Counted from the stretch's first letter, positions 7,456 through 16,027 are shown. The stretch: DNA of 17,355 nucleotides from CAUPWF01 sp964369755 (GCA_964369755.1 CAYJFY010000050.1:1-17355); one strand, 5' to 3'. Numbers and translations are program-made. Notes: generated by a model from the letters alone, not told the origin.

Positions 7456-7516
7456 AAAGGGACAGGCTTTTTTTCATTGGGGACGTAGTTTTTCTTCAAA
7501 AAACTACGTCCCCAAT
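7439..7516. repeat. ATTGGGGACG repeat cluster with hairpin (copies 2 and 3)
   Basis: A lone ATTGGGGACG at 7439-7448 is followed by a palindrome with perfect 18-bp arms (7476-7493 and 7499-7516) around a 5-nt loop; its outer part is again ATTGGGGACG / CGTCCCCAAT. The inner part (TAGTTTTT) differs from the palindrome at 6789-6835. The cluster sits between two convergent genes and holds the stop codons of both (TAA at 7453-7455, TAG at 7504-7506 on the minus strand). Neither side shows a clean T-tract directly after the stem, so use as a terminator is possible but unproven. Confidence 0.88.
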
Positions 7517-8925
7517 TGGTTGATGAGTGCGAGAGAGAACACAAATTGTGTCCCAACGCCTTCGGTACTAATGATGTTGATATGCTCTCCATGAGCCTGT
7601 ACAATTTCTTTGACGATGGCAAGTCCTAAGCCAGTGCCTTTTTTGTCTTTTCCACGAGAGGCATCTGATTTGTAGAAGCGATCCCAGATTTTGTTTATGT
7701 CTGATTTGGGGATTCCGATTCCGTAATCTTTTATGGCGATATATGCTTTTCCATTTACGATAGAGGTCTCAATGTCTATCGATGAGTTTGTATTGCTGAA
7801 CTTGATTGCATTGTCTATTAGGTTGTAGAGTACTTGATGAATCTTTCGTTTATCGGCAGATACAACAAGTGGTTTTGACTCTAGTATAAGTTCTATCTTC
7901 ACTAATTTTTGTTTGCAGATACCTTCAAAAGAGGTGGCGACATCTTTTAATAATTGTTGGATATCAAAGGCCTCTTTGTTTAGTAAGAGTTCTTTGGTGT
8001 CAAATTCGTTTAGTGCAAGTAAGTCTTGGGTCAAATCTGTTAATCGGTCAGTTTCTCCTAGGATGATTTTCAGATATTTCTCATGCAACTCTGGTGGAAT
8101 GGTGCCGTCTACCATTGCCATGATGTATCCTTTGATGGAGGTCAGTGGCGAGCGAAAATCATGGGATACATTTCCGATGAATTTCTTCTGGTAGTTTTCA
8201 ATATCGTTGAGCTGTGAGGTCATATAATTGAGTGAGGCTGATAAATAGCCCATCTCATCCTGGGTGTACACAGGGATTTCGTAGGTTAAATTTCCTGATG
8301 CGTATTGTGTGGCTGCTTCTGTGATTTTTCGCAGGGGCACATAGATCAAGAAATGGAATGCCAACATGATTCCGATTGAAAGTAGGTAAACGATGGCCAA
8401 TGTCAGGTAAATGATACCCATTGTGGAAGTTTGCCCTATTGTGATGTCTTCATGGGGTTTGTGTATCATGAGATACCCACGGATATAATAGCTTTGAGTA
8501 ACGGGCGCGATTACAGTGATCGATTTTTCCGATAGGTAGTCATGGTAGTTTCCGATTAGGGCGTAGGAACTTCCGGACTCTGCAGGGTTAAATTCTTCGA
8601 TGATAGCAGGTGGGGAAGAATAATCGGAAATATTTGATGAGAGAAGCATATTTCCATCGGAATCTAGTAGCCAAATGGCTGCATCCAAATAGGTCTGCAA
8701 GCCATGCAGTTGTTGCATGGTGGCAGAGGCGCTTAACTCTTCTGAAAAATAATCGGGCAATACTTGAGCGGCCATTATATTTGCTTGTTGGTAAAGCTCA
8801 TAGCTTGCATCATTCTCGCTTTTATTAATCAATAGTTCATTGGTCAAAGTGGCAGTCGTGAAGATGATTAAAAAGCCGAAAATAATATAGATAAATGTAA
8901 ACTTTAGATAAAGAGTACTTCGCAT
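7504..8925 (-). CDS. Membrane sensor histidine kinase
   Basis: Two-component sensor kinase of 473 residues that would autophosphorylate on histidine and pass the phosphate to the adjacent regulator. Domains in order: TM1 (about 8-28), an extracellular sensor of about 135 residues (31-165), TM2 (168-193), HAMP linker (190-245), HisKA with SHDFRSPLTSIKGY (phospho-acceptor His255), and a HATPase with N-box NLIDNAIKF (368-376), DYGIGIP (400-406) and GTGLGLAIVKE (430-440). All key residues are present. The ATG shares one base with the stop codon of the upstream regulator (TAATG), and GAGGTG inside that gene is its ribosome binding site, indicating translational coupling. The signal sensed is unknown. 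The final residues, QLGT, and the stop codon fall in the palindromic repeat. Confidence 0.95.
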   Translation of the reverse strand: MRSTLYLKFTFIYIIFGFLIIFTTATLTNELLINKSENDASYELYQQANIMAAQVLPDYFSEELSASATMQQLHGLQTYLDAAIWLLDSDGNMLLSSNISDYSSPPAIIEEFNPAESGSSYALIGNYHDYLSEKSITVIAPVTQSYYIRGYLMIHKPHEDITIGQTSTMGIIYLTLAIVYLLSIGIMLAFHFLIYVPLRKITEAATQYASGNLTYEIPVYTQDEMGYLSASLNYMTSQLNDIENYQKKFIGNVSHDFRSPLTSIKGYIMAMVDGTIPPELHEKYLKIILGETDRLTDLTQDLLALNEFDTKELLLNKEAFDIQQLLKDVATSFEGICKQKLVKIELILESKPLVVSADKRKIHQVLYNLIDNAIKFSNTNSSIDIETSIVNGKAYIAIKDYGIGIPKSDINKIWDRFYKSDASRGKDKKGTGLGLAIVKEIVQAHGEHINIISTEGVGTQFVFSLALINQLGT

Positions 8926-9626
8926 TATTTCACCTCAAATTTATAGCCAATTCCCCAAACAGTTCCGATTGACCATTGTGAGTGGTCTTTGATTTTCTCG
9001 CGCAACCGTTTGATGTGTACGTCAACCGTTCTAGTATCACCAATATACTCATAGCCCCAAATTTGGTCTAGCAGTTGCTCTCTGGTAAACACTTGGTTTG
9101 GTGAAGCGGCTAGGAAGTATAGAAGCTCCAATTCTTTTGGTGGCATTTCAACTGTTTCGTGATCGCAAACAACAGAATAATTGGTCAAATTAATCGTAAT
9201 TCCTTCATATTCCACAACCTTGCCTTTTGATTCAGTAGGTTGTTCTTGTTTCACAGGCTGATAGCGTCGTAGCACAGCTTTGGCTCTGGCAACAAGTTCT
9301 TTGGAGTCAAAGGGTTTTAGCATATAATCATCGGCACCAAGCTCCAGTCCAAGTACCTTGTCAAACACTTCCCCTTTGGCGGATAGCATAATGATAGGAG
9401 TGTTCGAAGTAGTGCGAATCTCACGGCAGACTTGGTAACCATCGATGCCAGGAAGCATCAAGTCTAGCAAGATGAGATTTGGGTGATAGCTGTGAAAGGC
9501 TTGGATTGCCTCTTCTCCATTGTGGACCATTTTTGTCTCAAAGCATTCCTTCTCTAAGTATAAAGAAATCAACTCTGCTATATTTTCATCATCATCAACA
9601 ATTAATATTTTTTGTTTTGTAACCAT
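8925..9626 (-). CDS. OmpR/PhoB-family response regulator
   Basis: Transcription factor of 233 residues and partner of the kinase downstream. The receiver domain (about 6-120) has the acidic pocket Asp11/Asp12, phospho-acceptor Asp55 in LILLDLMLPG, Ser82 and Lys104 in MLKPF. The C-terminal winged helix (about 140-231) shows the OmpR signature RTVDVHIKRLREKI. AAGGGGGA 5 nt before the ATG is a strong ribosome binding site. The gene starts 23 bp after mutS2 and overlaps the kinase start by one base, so the three are probably one transcript. The target genes are not evident from the window. Confidence 0.95.
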   Translation of the reverse strand: MVTKQKILIVDDDENIAELISLYLEKECFETKMVHNGEEAIQAFHSYHPNLILLDLMLPGIDGYQVCREIRTTSNTPIIMLSAKGEVFDKVLGLELGADDYMLKPFDSKELVARAKAVLRRYQPVKQEQPTESKGKVVEYEGITINLTNYSVVCDHETVEMPPKELELLYFLAASPNQVFTREQLLDQIWGYEYIGDTRTVDVHIKRLREKIKDHSQWSIGTVWGIGYKFEVK

Positions 9627-9649
9627 AATTTCCCCCTTATATGTTTGGA

Positions 9650-12022
9650 TTATTTAAATTCTACAACTGTGACGCCTGCATCACCTTCACCAAATTCACC
9701 AAGGCGATAGGACTTCACATACTTGAGTCGTTTCAGGTACTCATGAATTCCCTTTCTCAATGCACCAGTTCCTTTGCCGTGAACAATTCGAACAGGACTG
9801 ATATGAGAGAGATATGCATCATCTAGGTATTTGTCCAATTCTCCCAACGCTTCATCGACTGTTTTACCAAGCAGATTGATTTCAGGACGAATGTTCATTG
9901 CTTTACTCAGGTTCATCTTTCCGGTTGAAACCTTTGCGGTCTGTTTTGGATTCGCAGTCGGTGTGTCTATGATTTCCAGATCAGAAATGTTTACTTGTGA
10001 GCGGAGAATTCCCATTTGAACGAAGCAATTTCCCTTGGCATCTGGCAGGGTGCTAACCGTTCCTGCTAGGTTCATGCTTAGAACACGAACAGATTCCCCG
10101 AGCTTAAAGTCAGATGCTTTGTATACCTTCTTCGGTTGTGGTGTTTGGATATTACTACGAGGCTCGTTTTTCTTCATCTGAGACCGAAGTCTCTCACGTT
10201 CCTTCTCCATTTCGGCAGCAGAAATATGTTGGTTTCCAAACTTTCGGAAATTCTTCATGGTTTCGTCTGCGACATTTTTGGCCTCGCGCAAAATCTCATT
10301 GGCCTTTTCTTTGGCTTCGTTCAGAATTCGTTCTTTTTGTAACTCGATCTTCTCTTGTTTATCTGCCTGAACAGATTTCAGGGAAGCAATCTGTTTTTTG
10401 TAATCTTCAATTTCTTTCTTCTCTAATTCGATGATCCTTCGATTTTCCTCGAGGGTAGAAAGAACATCTTCAAAAGATTCTTCTTGCTCACTTAGATGAT
10501 TCTTTGCATCTTCTATAATATAATTTGGTAACCCTAGTTTGCTTGATATTGCAAAAGCATTACTCTTACCAGGGATACCGATTAGTAAACGATAAGTCGG
10601 GCGTAGGGTGGCAACATCAAATTCGCAACTGGCATTTTCAACACCGGTTGTGGATAGGGCATATACCTTTAATTCACTGTAATGAGTGGTTGCCATTGTT
10701 CGCACACGTTTCTTGTGTAAATAGGATAAAATGGCAATTGCCAGGGCTGCTCCTTCGGTTGGGTCAGTTCCAGCACCCAATTCATCAAAGAGCACGAGTG
10801 AATTATGTGTAACCTTATCCAAAAACGATACAATATTCGTCATGTGAGAGGAGAATGTACTTAGGCTCTGCTCAATACTTTGCTCATCTCCGATATCTGC
10901 ATGGACATCTTGAAATACTGCTAACTCGGAGCGGTCTAAGGCGGGGATATGCAGTCCTGCTTGTCCCATTAGGGTGAATAATCCTACTGTCTTCAAGGAG
11001 ACAGTCTTACCACCAGTGTTTGGACCAGTGATGATCAGCAGGTGAAACTGATCTCCGAGGGTCACGGTGATAGGGACAACTGTTTTCTTATCAAGGAGAG
11101 GATGACGACCCTGACGAATATGGATACGTCCATCTCCGTTGAATATAGGTTTGGATGCATTCATAGAAACTGCCAAACCACCTCTTGCAAATATAAAATC
11201 AAGTTCTGTAAGTACTTCGAAATTCGTGCGAATCTCATTGATGTATGGAGCGGTATCTTCGCTGAGTCGTGCCAAAATCACTTCGATTTCATCTTGCTCT
11301 TTGCCAAAGAGTTCCTTCAAGTCATTGTTGAGTTTAACGATTGCCATTGGCTCAATAAATAAAGTAGAACCAGAAGAAGATTGATCGTGTATCATTCCGG
11401 GAACTTGATTGCGATATTCTGATTTTACAGGTACGCAATAGCGATCTCCCCGCATTGTGATCAAAGCATCTTGCAAATAGGTACGCAGCGAACCATTTAC
11501 CAGAGTATTTAGCGAGGAGTGAATCCGATCGTTGGTAAGTTGGATGGAGCGGCGAATATGTTTCAATGTAGAACTTGCATCATCGCTGATTTCATCATCA
11601 TCCAAAATACAACGATTGATTTCCGTTGTGATAAGTTTCAGTGGGTCTAGCTGCTGAAACATGGCATCTAGGCTATCTTCTTCTAGGTCAGCATTTTCTC
11701 GATTGCCATAAGTCTTTACCCGATTGGTTACCTCGAGCAATTTGCAGATATTACGCAGTTCGCTGATTGTAAGAGCGCCACCTATTTCCAATCGTTTCAG
11801 AGAGCTTTCCACAGGGTAACTTCCACTAAATGAAATTCTTCCCTTCTTGACAAGTCTGGAGAAAGCATCTGCGGTCTGCGCCTGCATACCCTCGATTAGG
11901 CTAAGACTTGTGCTAGGAATCAGGTTTTGACACAACTTTTGTCCACTTGGGGAGGACGCGCTTGCAACCAATAAATCTATGATTTTATCAAATTCTAGTT
12001 TTTGAAATGTTTTTTTGTTCAT
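9650..12022 (-). CDS. mutS2: MutS2 family ATPase/endonuclease
   Basis: MutS2 protein of 790 residues, the family's usual size. MutS2 acts on branched DNA (recombination suppression) and, in Bacillus, on collided ribosomes; it is not a mismatch-repair MutS. The ABC-type ATPase core has Walker A GPNTGGKT (333-340) and Walker B LVLFDELGAGTDPTEGA (409-425). A long coiled-coil region (about 510-630) precedes the KOW-like segment. The C-terminal Smr domain (about 713-790) keeps HGKGTG (748-753), while the LDLRG-type motif reads INLLG (715-719). The N-terminal mismatch-recognition domain is absent, as expected. The ATG at 12022 follows GAGGT. It heads an operon with the response regulator and kinase. 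Confidence 0.95.
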   Translation of the reverse strand: MNKKTFQKLEFDKIIDLLVASASSPSGQKLCQNLIPSTSLSLIEGMQAQTADAFSRLVKKGRISFSGSYPVESSLKRLEIGGALTISELRNICKLLEVTNRVKTYGNRENADLEEDSLDAMFQQLDPLKLITTEINRCILDDDEISDDASSTLKHIRRSIQLTNDRIHSSLNTLVNGSLRTYLQDALITMRGDRYCVPVKSEYRNQVPGMIHDQSSSGSTLFIEPMAIVKLNNDLKELFGKEQDEIEVILARLSEDTAPYINEIRTNFEVLTELDFIFARGGLAVSMNASKPIFNGDGRIHIRQGRHPLLDKKTVVPITVTLGDQFHLLIITGPNTGGKTVSLKTVGLFTLMGQAGLHIPALDRSELAVFQDVHADIGDEQSIEQSLSTFSSHMTNIVSFLDKVTHNSLVLFDELGAGTDPTEGAALAIAILSYLHKKRVRTMATTHYSELKVYALSTTGVENASCEFDVATLRPTYRLLIGIPGKSNAFAISSKLGLPNYIIEDAKNHLSEQEESFEDVLSTLEENRRIIELEKKEIEDYKKQIASLKSVQADKQEKIELQKERILNEAKEKANEILREAKNVADETMKNFRKFGNQHISAAEMEKERERLRSQMKKNEPRSNIQTPQPKKVYKASDFKLGESVRVLSMNLAGTVSTLPDAKGNCFVQMGILRSQVNISDLEIIDTPTANPKQTAKVSTGKMNLSKAMNIRPEINLLGKTVDEALGELDKYLDDAYLSHISPVRIVHGKGTGALRKGIHEYLKRLKYVKSYRLGEFGEGDAGVTVVEFK

Positions 12023-12080
12023 AATTACCTCGAAATTTCTATTGAATCATTCTAAAAATGATAATATTTATATAAGTTCT

Positions 12081-12109
12081 ATTCTAACCTATAATCTATC
12101 AGTTGAAAA
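12081..12109 (-). promoter_or_regulatory. Possible promoter of the mutS2 operon
   Basis: On the minus strand TTTTCA (12104-12109), 17 bp, TAGAAT (12081-12086). Its -35 overlaps the -35 of the divergent promoter at 12103-12131, so the two would compete. The match is modest and other AT-rich hexamers closer to the gene are possible. Confidence 0.3.
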
Positions 12110-12131
12110 GAAGAAATCTATAATGTATACT
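12103..12131 (+). promoter_or_regulatory. Promoter of the HtrA-like/yhaM/RNA methyltransferase operon
   Basis: TTGAAA (12103-12108), an exact 17-bp spacer and TATACT (12126-12131), 50 bp upstream of the preferred ATG at 12182. Confidence 0.65.
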
Positions 12132-12181
12132 ATTATTAGTATTTTCATGGTTACAATGAGGTGGTCAAAGGAGAAGTGTTT

Positions 12182-13570
12182 ATGGGTGATGGACCAGAAC
12201 CAAAAGAAGAATTCTCATTCTTACAGGAACGAGTAAAGCAAGGAAGATGGAATAAAAACAGAATCTTACTATACATAGCCGTGGCTGCGATTATGGGGTT
12301 GGTGTTCGGATTGTCCGCAAGTGCGGCATTTGTTTGGATGCAACCACAGATCAGGGCTTCGATTGACGAGGAAGAGACCATTCGAATTCCAGAAGATGAG
12401 GATGCAGAAAACTCTGAAGAAGAGAAAGCGGAAGAAGCGCCTGCTGAAGAAGAGAACGCATCGGAGGAAGGAACGGATTCAGGCAGCGAATCAGCAGATG
12501 CCGAAGGTCAGGGAAATGAAGGTGTGCCTAGTGGTACTGGAACCAGTGGGAGTGCAGTAGATGAGCCAGAACAAGAACCGCTAGAGATAGAGTGGACGAT
12601 TGAGGATGTTGACAAGATGGGACAGCTTCTGTATGATGTTTCATTGAATGCATCAAAAAGCTTGGTCATCGTACACAGTGTGGATGAAAATGAAGTCGTG
12701 CAAGAATCCTATGATTTTACCAATGCAGAAATCAATCAAAAACAATCGACGGGAATTATGATAGCGAGTACATCGACTGAGATTTTGATATTAGTTCCGA
12801 TGAACCATTTGCACGAGGGTGATTTGATCATGGTGGAAATGGTAGGAAATCAATATGAGGCAACTATTAAGATGCAAGATAAAAACACAGGGTATGCAAT
12901 CCTGAGTCTTCCAAAAGAGGTGGTTGGAACAGAGAATCTAGTCATGGCAACCTTGGGGAATTCAAATAGCATGCAGCAAGGAGATTTCGTGATAGCAATC
13001 GGAAACCAATTTGCGTATAAAAATGGTCTAGCATATGGGGTTGTTAGCTCGGTGAGAAATACGATAAATATGACGGATGGATCCTTTGAACTGATTTCCA
13101 CAGATATTCCGAGTGTGGAAAGTGGAACTGGAGTATTGGTGAACCTTGAAGGCGAAATCATAGGTTTGATTCAGGAGGATTTGCTGAGTGGATTTAGCGA
13201 AGGTGCGGTTTCAGCACTTGGAATTTCAAGACTGAAAGACGACATCGAATTGATGTCAAATGGAAAATCAGTGCCATACTTGGGTATCAAAGGAATTGGT
13301 GTTAGTGTAAAAGAAAGTGAAACAAATGAACTCGAGGCGGGGCTCTATGTACAAGAAATTGCAGTGGACTCTCCGGCAATGCAAGCAGGAATAAAAATCG
13401 GGGACAAAATCAAGGAAGTAGATGGGGTGGAAGTGGTCAATCAACAGATGTATCGCAATCAGCTTCTGGCTACGACCGTAGGTGAGAGTATCGAGATTAT
13501 TGTAGAAAGACAAGGTGCGGAAGGATATGTCGAGGTGGAATTTGAAGTGACAGTCGGAAGCAAGGAATAA
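12182..13570 (+). CDS. Membrane-anchored HtrA-like protein with PDZ domain, probable pseudoprotease
   Basis: Single-pass membrane protein with a trypsin-like (S1C/HtrA) fold and a C-terminal PDZ domain, normally an envelope protease. ATG 12182 is preferred over the GTG at 12161 because AAAGGAGAA lies just before it (462 residues). A helix at about 27-49 anchors the protein. An acidic Glu-rich linker spans about 62-133, the protease-like domain about 135-360 and PDZ about 364-455. Recognisable HtrA landmarks are GDFVIAIGNQF and GVLVNLEGEIIGL. The triad looks degraded: the usual TDLAVL segment reads TGYAIL, losing the Asp; the serine motif GNSGG reads ESGTG; the histidine motif is altered to MNHLH. 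I infer loss of proteolysis and a possible scaffold or peptide-binding role. It leads a probable three-gene transcript. Confidence 0.82.
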   Translation: MGDGPEPKEEFSFLQERVKQGRWNKNRILLYIAVAAIMGLVFGLSASAAFVWMQPQIRASIDEEETIRIPEDEDAENSEEEKAEEAPAEEENASEEGTDSGSESADAEGQGNEGVPSGTGTSGSAVDEPEQEPLEIEWTIEDVDKMGQLLYDVSLNASKSLVIVHSVDENEVVQESYDFTNAEINQKQSTGIMIASTSTEILILVPMNHLHEGDLIMVEMVGNQYEATIKMQDKNTGYAILSLPKEVVGTENLVMATLGNSNSMQQGDFVIAIGNQFAYKNGLAYGVVSSVRNTINMTDGSFELISTDIPSVESGTGVLVNLEGEIIGLIQEDLLSGFSEGAVSALGISRLKDDIELMSNGKSVPYLGIKGIGVSVKESETNELEAGLYVQEIAVDSPAMQAGIKIGDKIKEVDGVEVVNQQMYRNQLLATTVGESIEIIVERQGAEGYVEVEFEVTVGSKE

Positions 13571-13629
13571 TCAAACATATATACAAGAGTTAAGAAACAA
13601 AGAAACTTAGTTTAGATAGGAAGAAGAAA

Positions 13630-14571
13630 ATGAAATATATTAGCAGTTTGCGAGAAGGCGAAACAATCAGAGAAATTTATTTATGCAAGGGAAAGAGAAG
13701 TGCGGAAACCCGCAATGGAAAACCATATGATAACCTCATCTTACAAGATATGACAGGAACATTAGATGGAAAGGTGTGGGATCCAAATTCGCAAGGAATC
13801 GCGGACTATTCAGAAAAGGACTTCGTAGATGTCATGGGCGAGGTTATCAGTTATAATGGAACATTGCAGCTGAATATCAAGCAATTGCGCGTGGCAGGAA
13901 GTTCAGAATATAATGTAGCAGACTATATGCCAACGACGGAGAAAAATGTAAGTGAGATGTACCAACAACTTCTAGGATATATCGGGCAGATAGAGAATAC
14001 TTATCTGAAGCAAGCGGTGGAATTCTACTATGTGAATGATCCAGATTTTATAGAACTGTTTCAAGAACATTCGGCAGCGAAAACGGTACATCACGGATTT
14101 GCAGGAGGCTTGCTAGAGCATACAGTGAGTATCTTAAAAATGTGTCAGTATTTTGCAGATAATTATGAAATTTTTAACCGGGATTTATTATATGCAGCAG
14201 CATTATATCACGATATCGGGAAGACAAAGGAACTCTCGAAGTTTCCAGATAACGACTATACAGATGCGGGGCAATTGTTAGGGCATATTGTAATTGGGGT
14301 AGAGATGGCGAGCACAGCAATTCGAAGCATTGACGGATTCCCGCCTACATTAGCAGACGAATTAAAACACTGCATCATCGCACATCATGGCGAGTATGAA
14401 TATGGTTCACCGAAGAAACCTGCGCTAGCAGAGGCGCTAGCCTTGAACCTTGCCGACAATGCAGATGCCAAGATTCAATCCTTGACAGAAATCTTCAAAG
14501 GAAAAGAAACGACAGATTGGTTAGGATTTAATCGCATCTTCGAATCCAACCTACGAAAAACTAAAGGTTAA
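13630..14571 (+). CDS. yhaM: YhaM-like 3'-5' exoribonuclease (OB fold plus HD domain)
   Basis: Cytoplasmic metal-dependent 3'-5' exonuclease of the YhaM family, trimming RNA (and DNA) ends; 313 residues, the normal length. The N-terminal OB fold (about 10-95) includes NLILQDMTGTLDGKVWD. The HD domain (about 150-295) has LLEHT (His164), YHDIGK (His194/Asp195), LGHI (His219), AHHGEYEYGS (His252/His253) and ADNADAK (Asp276), a full ligand set. The start at 13630 follows AGGAAG. The gene lies 59 bp after the HtrA-like gene and 9 bp before the RNA methyltransferase gene, with no terminator between, so co-transcription is likely. Pairing of RNA decay and RNA modification is plausible but not diagnostic. 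Confidence 0.92.
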   Translation: MKYISSLREGETIREIYLCKGKRSAETRNGKPYDNLILQDMTGTLDGKVWDPNSQGIADYSEKDFVDVMGEVISYNGTLQLNIKQLRVAGSSEYNVADYMPTTEKNVSEMYQQLLGYIGQIENTYLKQAVEFYYVNDPDFIELFQEHSAAKTVHHGFAGGLLEHTVSILKMCQYFADNYEIFNRDLLYAAALYHDIGKTKELSKFPDNDYTDAGQLLGHIVIGVEMASTAIRSIDGFPPTLADELKHCIIAHHGEYEYGSPKKPALAEALALNLADNADAKIQSLTEIFKGKETTDWLGFNRIFESNLRKTKG

Positions 14572-14580
14572 GGGAAAACA

Positions 14581-15972
14581 ATGAAAAAGAATGAAATAGC
14601 AGAATTAGAAATTATAGATATTGGAATGAACGGAGAAGGGATTGGAAAGTCGGAAGGCTTTCCAATCTTTGTTAAAGATGCCATGATAGGAGATGTGGCT
14701 GAAGTGAAGATTACCAAAGTACAAAAGTCCTACGGGTTTGGAAGATTGATGCGAGTGATTACACCATCAAAGCATCGTGTGGATCCTAGATGTCCAGTTG
14801 CAAAACAGTGTGGAGGATGCCAGATTCAAGAAATGGATTATACTAAGCAGTTGGATTTTAAGTGGAATAAGGTCTGCAATAACTTACGACGAATTGGTGG
14901 AGTTTCAGAGGACGAGCTAGAGTTAGTGATGAAACCGATTATTGGGATGGAGGAGCCATGGCAATATCGGAACAAAGCCCAGTTTCCATTTGGCACAGAT
15001 AGAGATGGCACTGTTATTACGGGATTCTATGCGGGGCGCACACATTCGATTATCTCAAATTTAGATTGTGCAATTGGCAAAGAAATTAACAAGTCAGTAT
15101 TAGAACTTGTGCTAGCTTTTATACGAGAGCAAGGGATATCGACCTACGATGAGTCAACAGGCAAAGGAATTCTTCGACATGTGCTCATTCGCTATGGCTT
15201 CATAACTGGTGAGGTTATGGTGTGTTTTATCATCAATGGAAATACATTGCCAAAGAGCGAGATTATCGTAGAGCGATTGAATAAGCTAGAGGGAATGACA
15301 AGTATTACCTATAGTGTGAATAAGAAAAATACCAATGTGATTATGGGGGACTCTTATGAGGTGATCTCGGGAAGAGCATATATTACAGATTATATTGGTG
15401 ATGTAAAATATCAGATTTCACCCGTGTCATTCTATCAGGTGAATCCGATTCAAACAAAGAAATTATATGAAAAGGCATTAGAATACACTGCCTTGACGGG
15501 AGAAGAAACTGTTTGGGACCTGTATTGTGGAATTGGAACAATCTCACTGTTTCTAGCGCAGAAGGCGAAAAAAGTGTATGGGGTGGAAATTATACCACAA
15601 GCAATTGAAGACGCAAGAAATAATGCAAAGCTTAACGAGATTAGTAATGTAGAGTTCTTCGTGGGAAAAGCGGAAGAGGTACTGCCAAGAGAATATGCAA
15701 AGAATCAAGTATCGGCGGATGTTATTGTAGTAGATCCACCACGAAAGGGGTGTGAAGAAAGCTTACTTGCAACCATGATAGAGATGAAGCCGAAGAGAAT
15801 TGTATATGTGAGTTGTGATTCGGCGACGCTAGCAAGAGACGTGAAATACCTGAGAGAGCACGGATATGGATTGGAAGAAGTGACACCGTGCGATATGTTC
15901 CCTCACACGGTACACACAGAGACGGTGTGTTTATTGTCCAAACTTAATGTCGACCATCATATTGAAGCATAA
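14581..15972 (+). CDS. RNA m5U methyltransferase, RumA/RlmCD family
   Basis: SAM-dependent class I methyltransferase forming 5-methyluridine in RNA, most likely 23S rRNA (RlmD/RlmCD type); a tRNA target (TrmFO-independent m5U54) cannot be excluded. Domains: N-terminal TRAM (about 4-60), an iron-sulfur site with Cys71, Cys77 and Cys80 in CPVAKQCGGC plus Cys163 in LDCAIG, then the methyltransferase. SAM motif DLYCGIGTISLFLAQ starts at 313. DPPRKG is at 385-390, and the catalytic cysteine is Cys412 in VSCDSATLARD. HTETVCLL near the end carries the general-base Glu447. The 463-residue length is normal. The ATG lies 9 bp after the upstream stop with AAGGGAA as ribosome binding site. Confidence 0.93.
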   Translation: MKKNEIAELEIIDIGMNGEGIGKSEGFPIFVKDAMIGDVAEVKITKVQKSYGFGRLMRVITPSKHRVDPRCPVAKQCGGCQIQEMDYTKQLDFKWNKVCNNLRRIGGVSEDELELVMKPIIGMEEPWQYRNKAQFPFGTDRDGTVITGFYAGRTHSIISNLDCAIGKEINKSVLELVLAFIREQGISTYDESTGKGILRHVLIRYGFITGEVMVCFIINGNTLPKSEIIVERLNKLEGMTSITYSVNKKNTNVIMGDSYEVISGRAYITDYIGDVKYQISPVSFYQVNPIQTKKLYEKALEYTALTGEETVWDLYCGIGTISLFLAQKAKKVYGVEIIPQAIEDARNNAKLNEISNVEFFVGKAEEVLPREYAKNQVSADVIVVDPPRKGCEESLLATMIEMKPKRIVYVSCDSATLARDVKYLREHGYGLEEVTPCDMFPHTVHTETVCLLSKLNVDHHIEA

Positions 15973-16027
15973 CAGTTACTATTGTGTTCAATGATAGAAT
16001 GATACTTTTGTGAAACAGTATATTATA

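Noticed and set aside
7476..7516. Classic Rho-independent terminator between the MerR-type gene and the kinase
   Set aside because: The T-run lies inside the stem, not after it, on either strand; it is kept as a repeat with possible but unproven terminator activity.
12161..12181. GTG at 12161 as start of the HtrA-like protein
   Set aside because: The AAAGGAGAA ribosome binding site lies downstream of this GTG and correctly spaced for ATG 12182.
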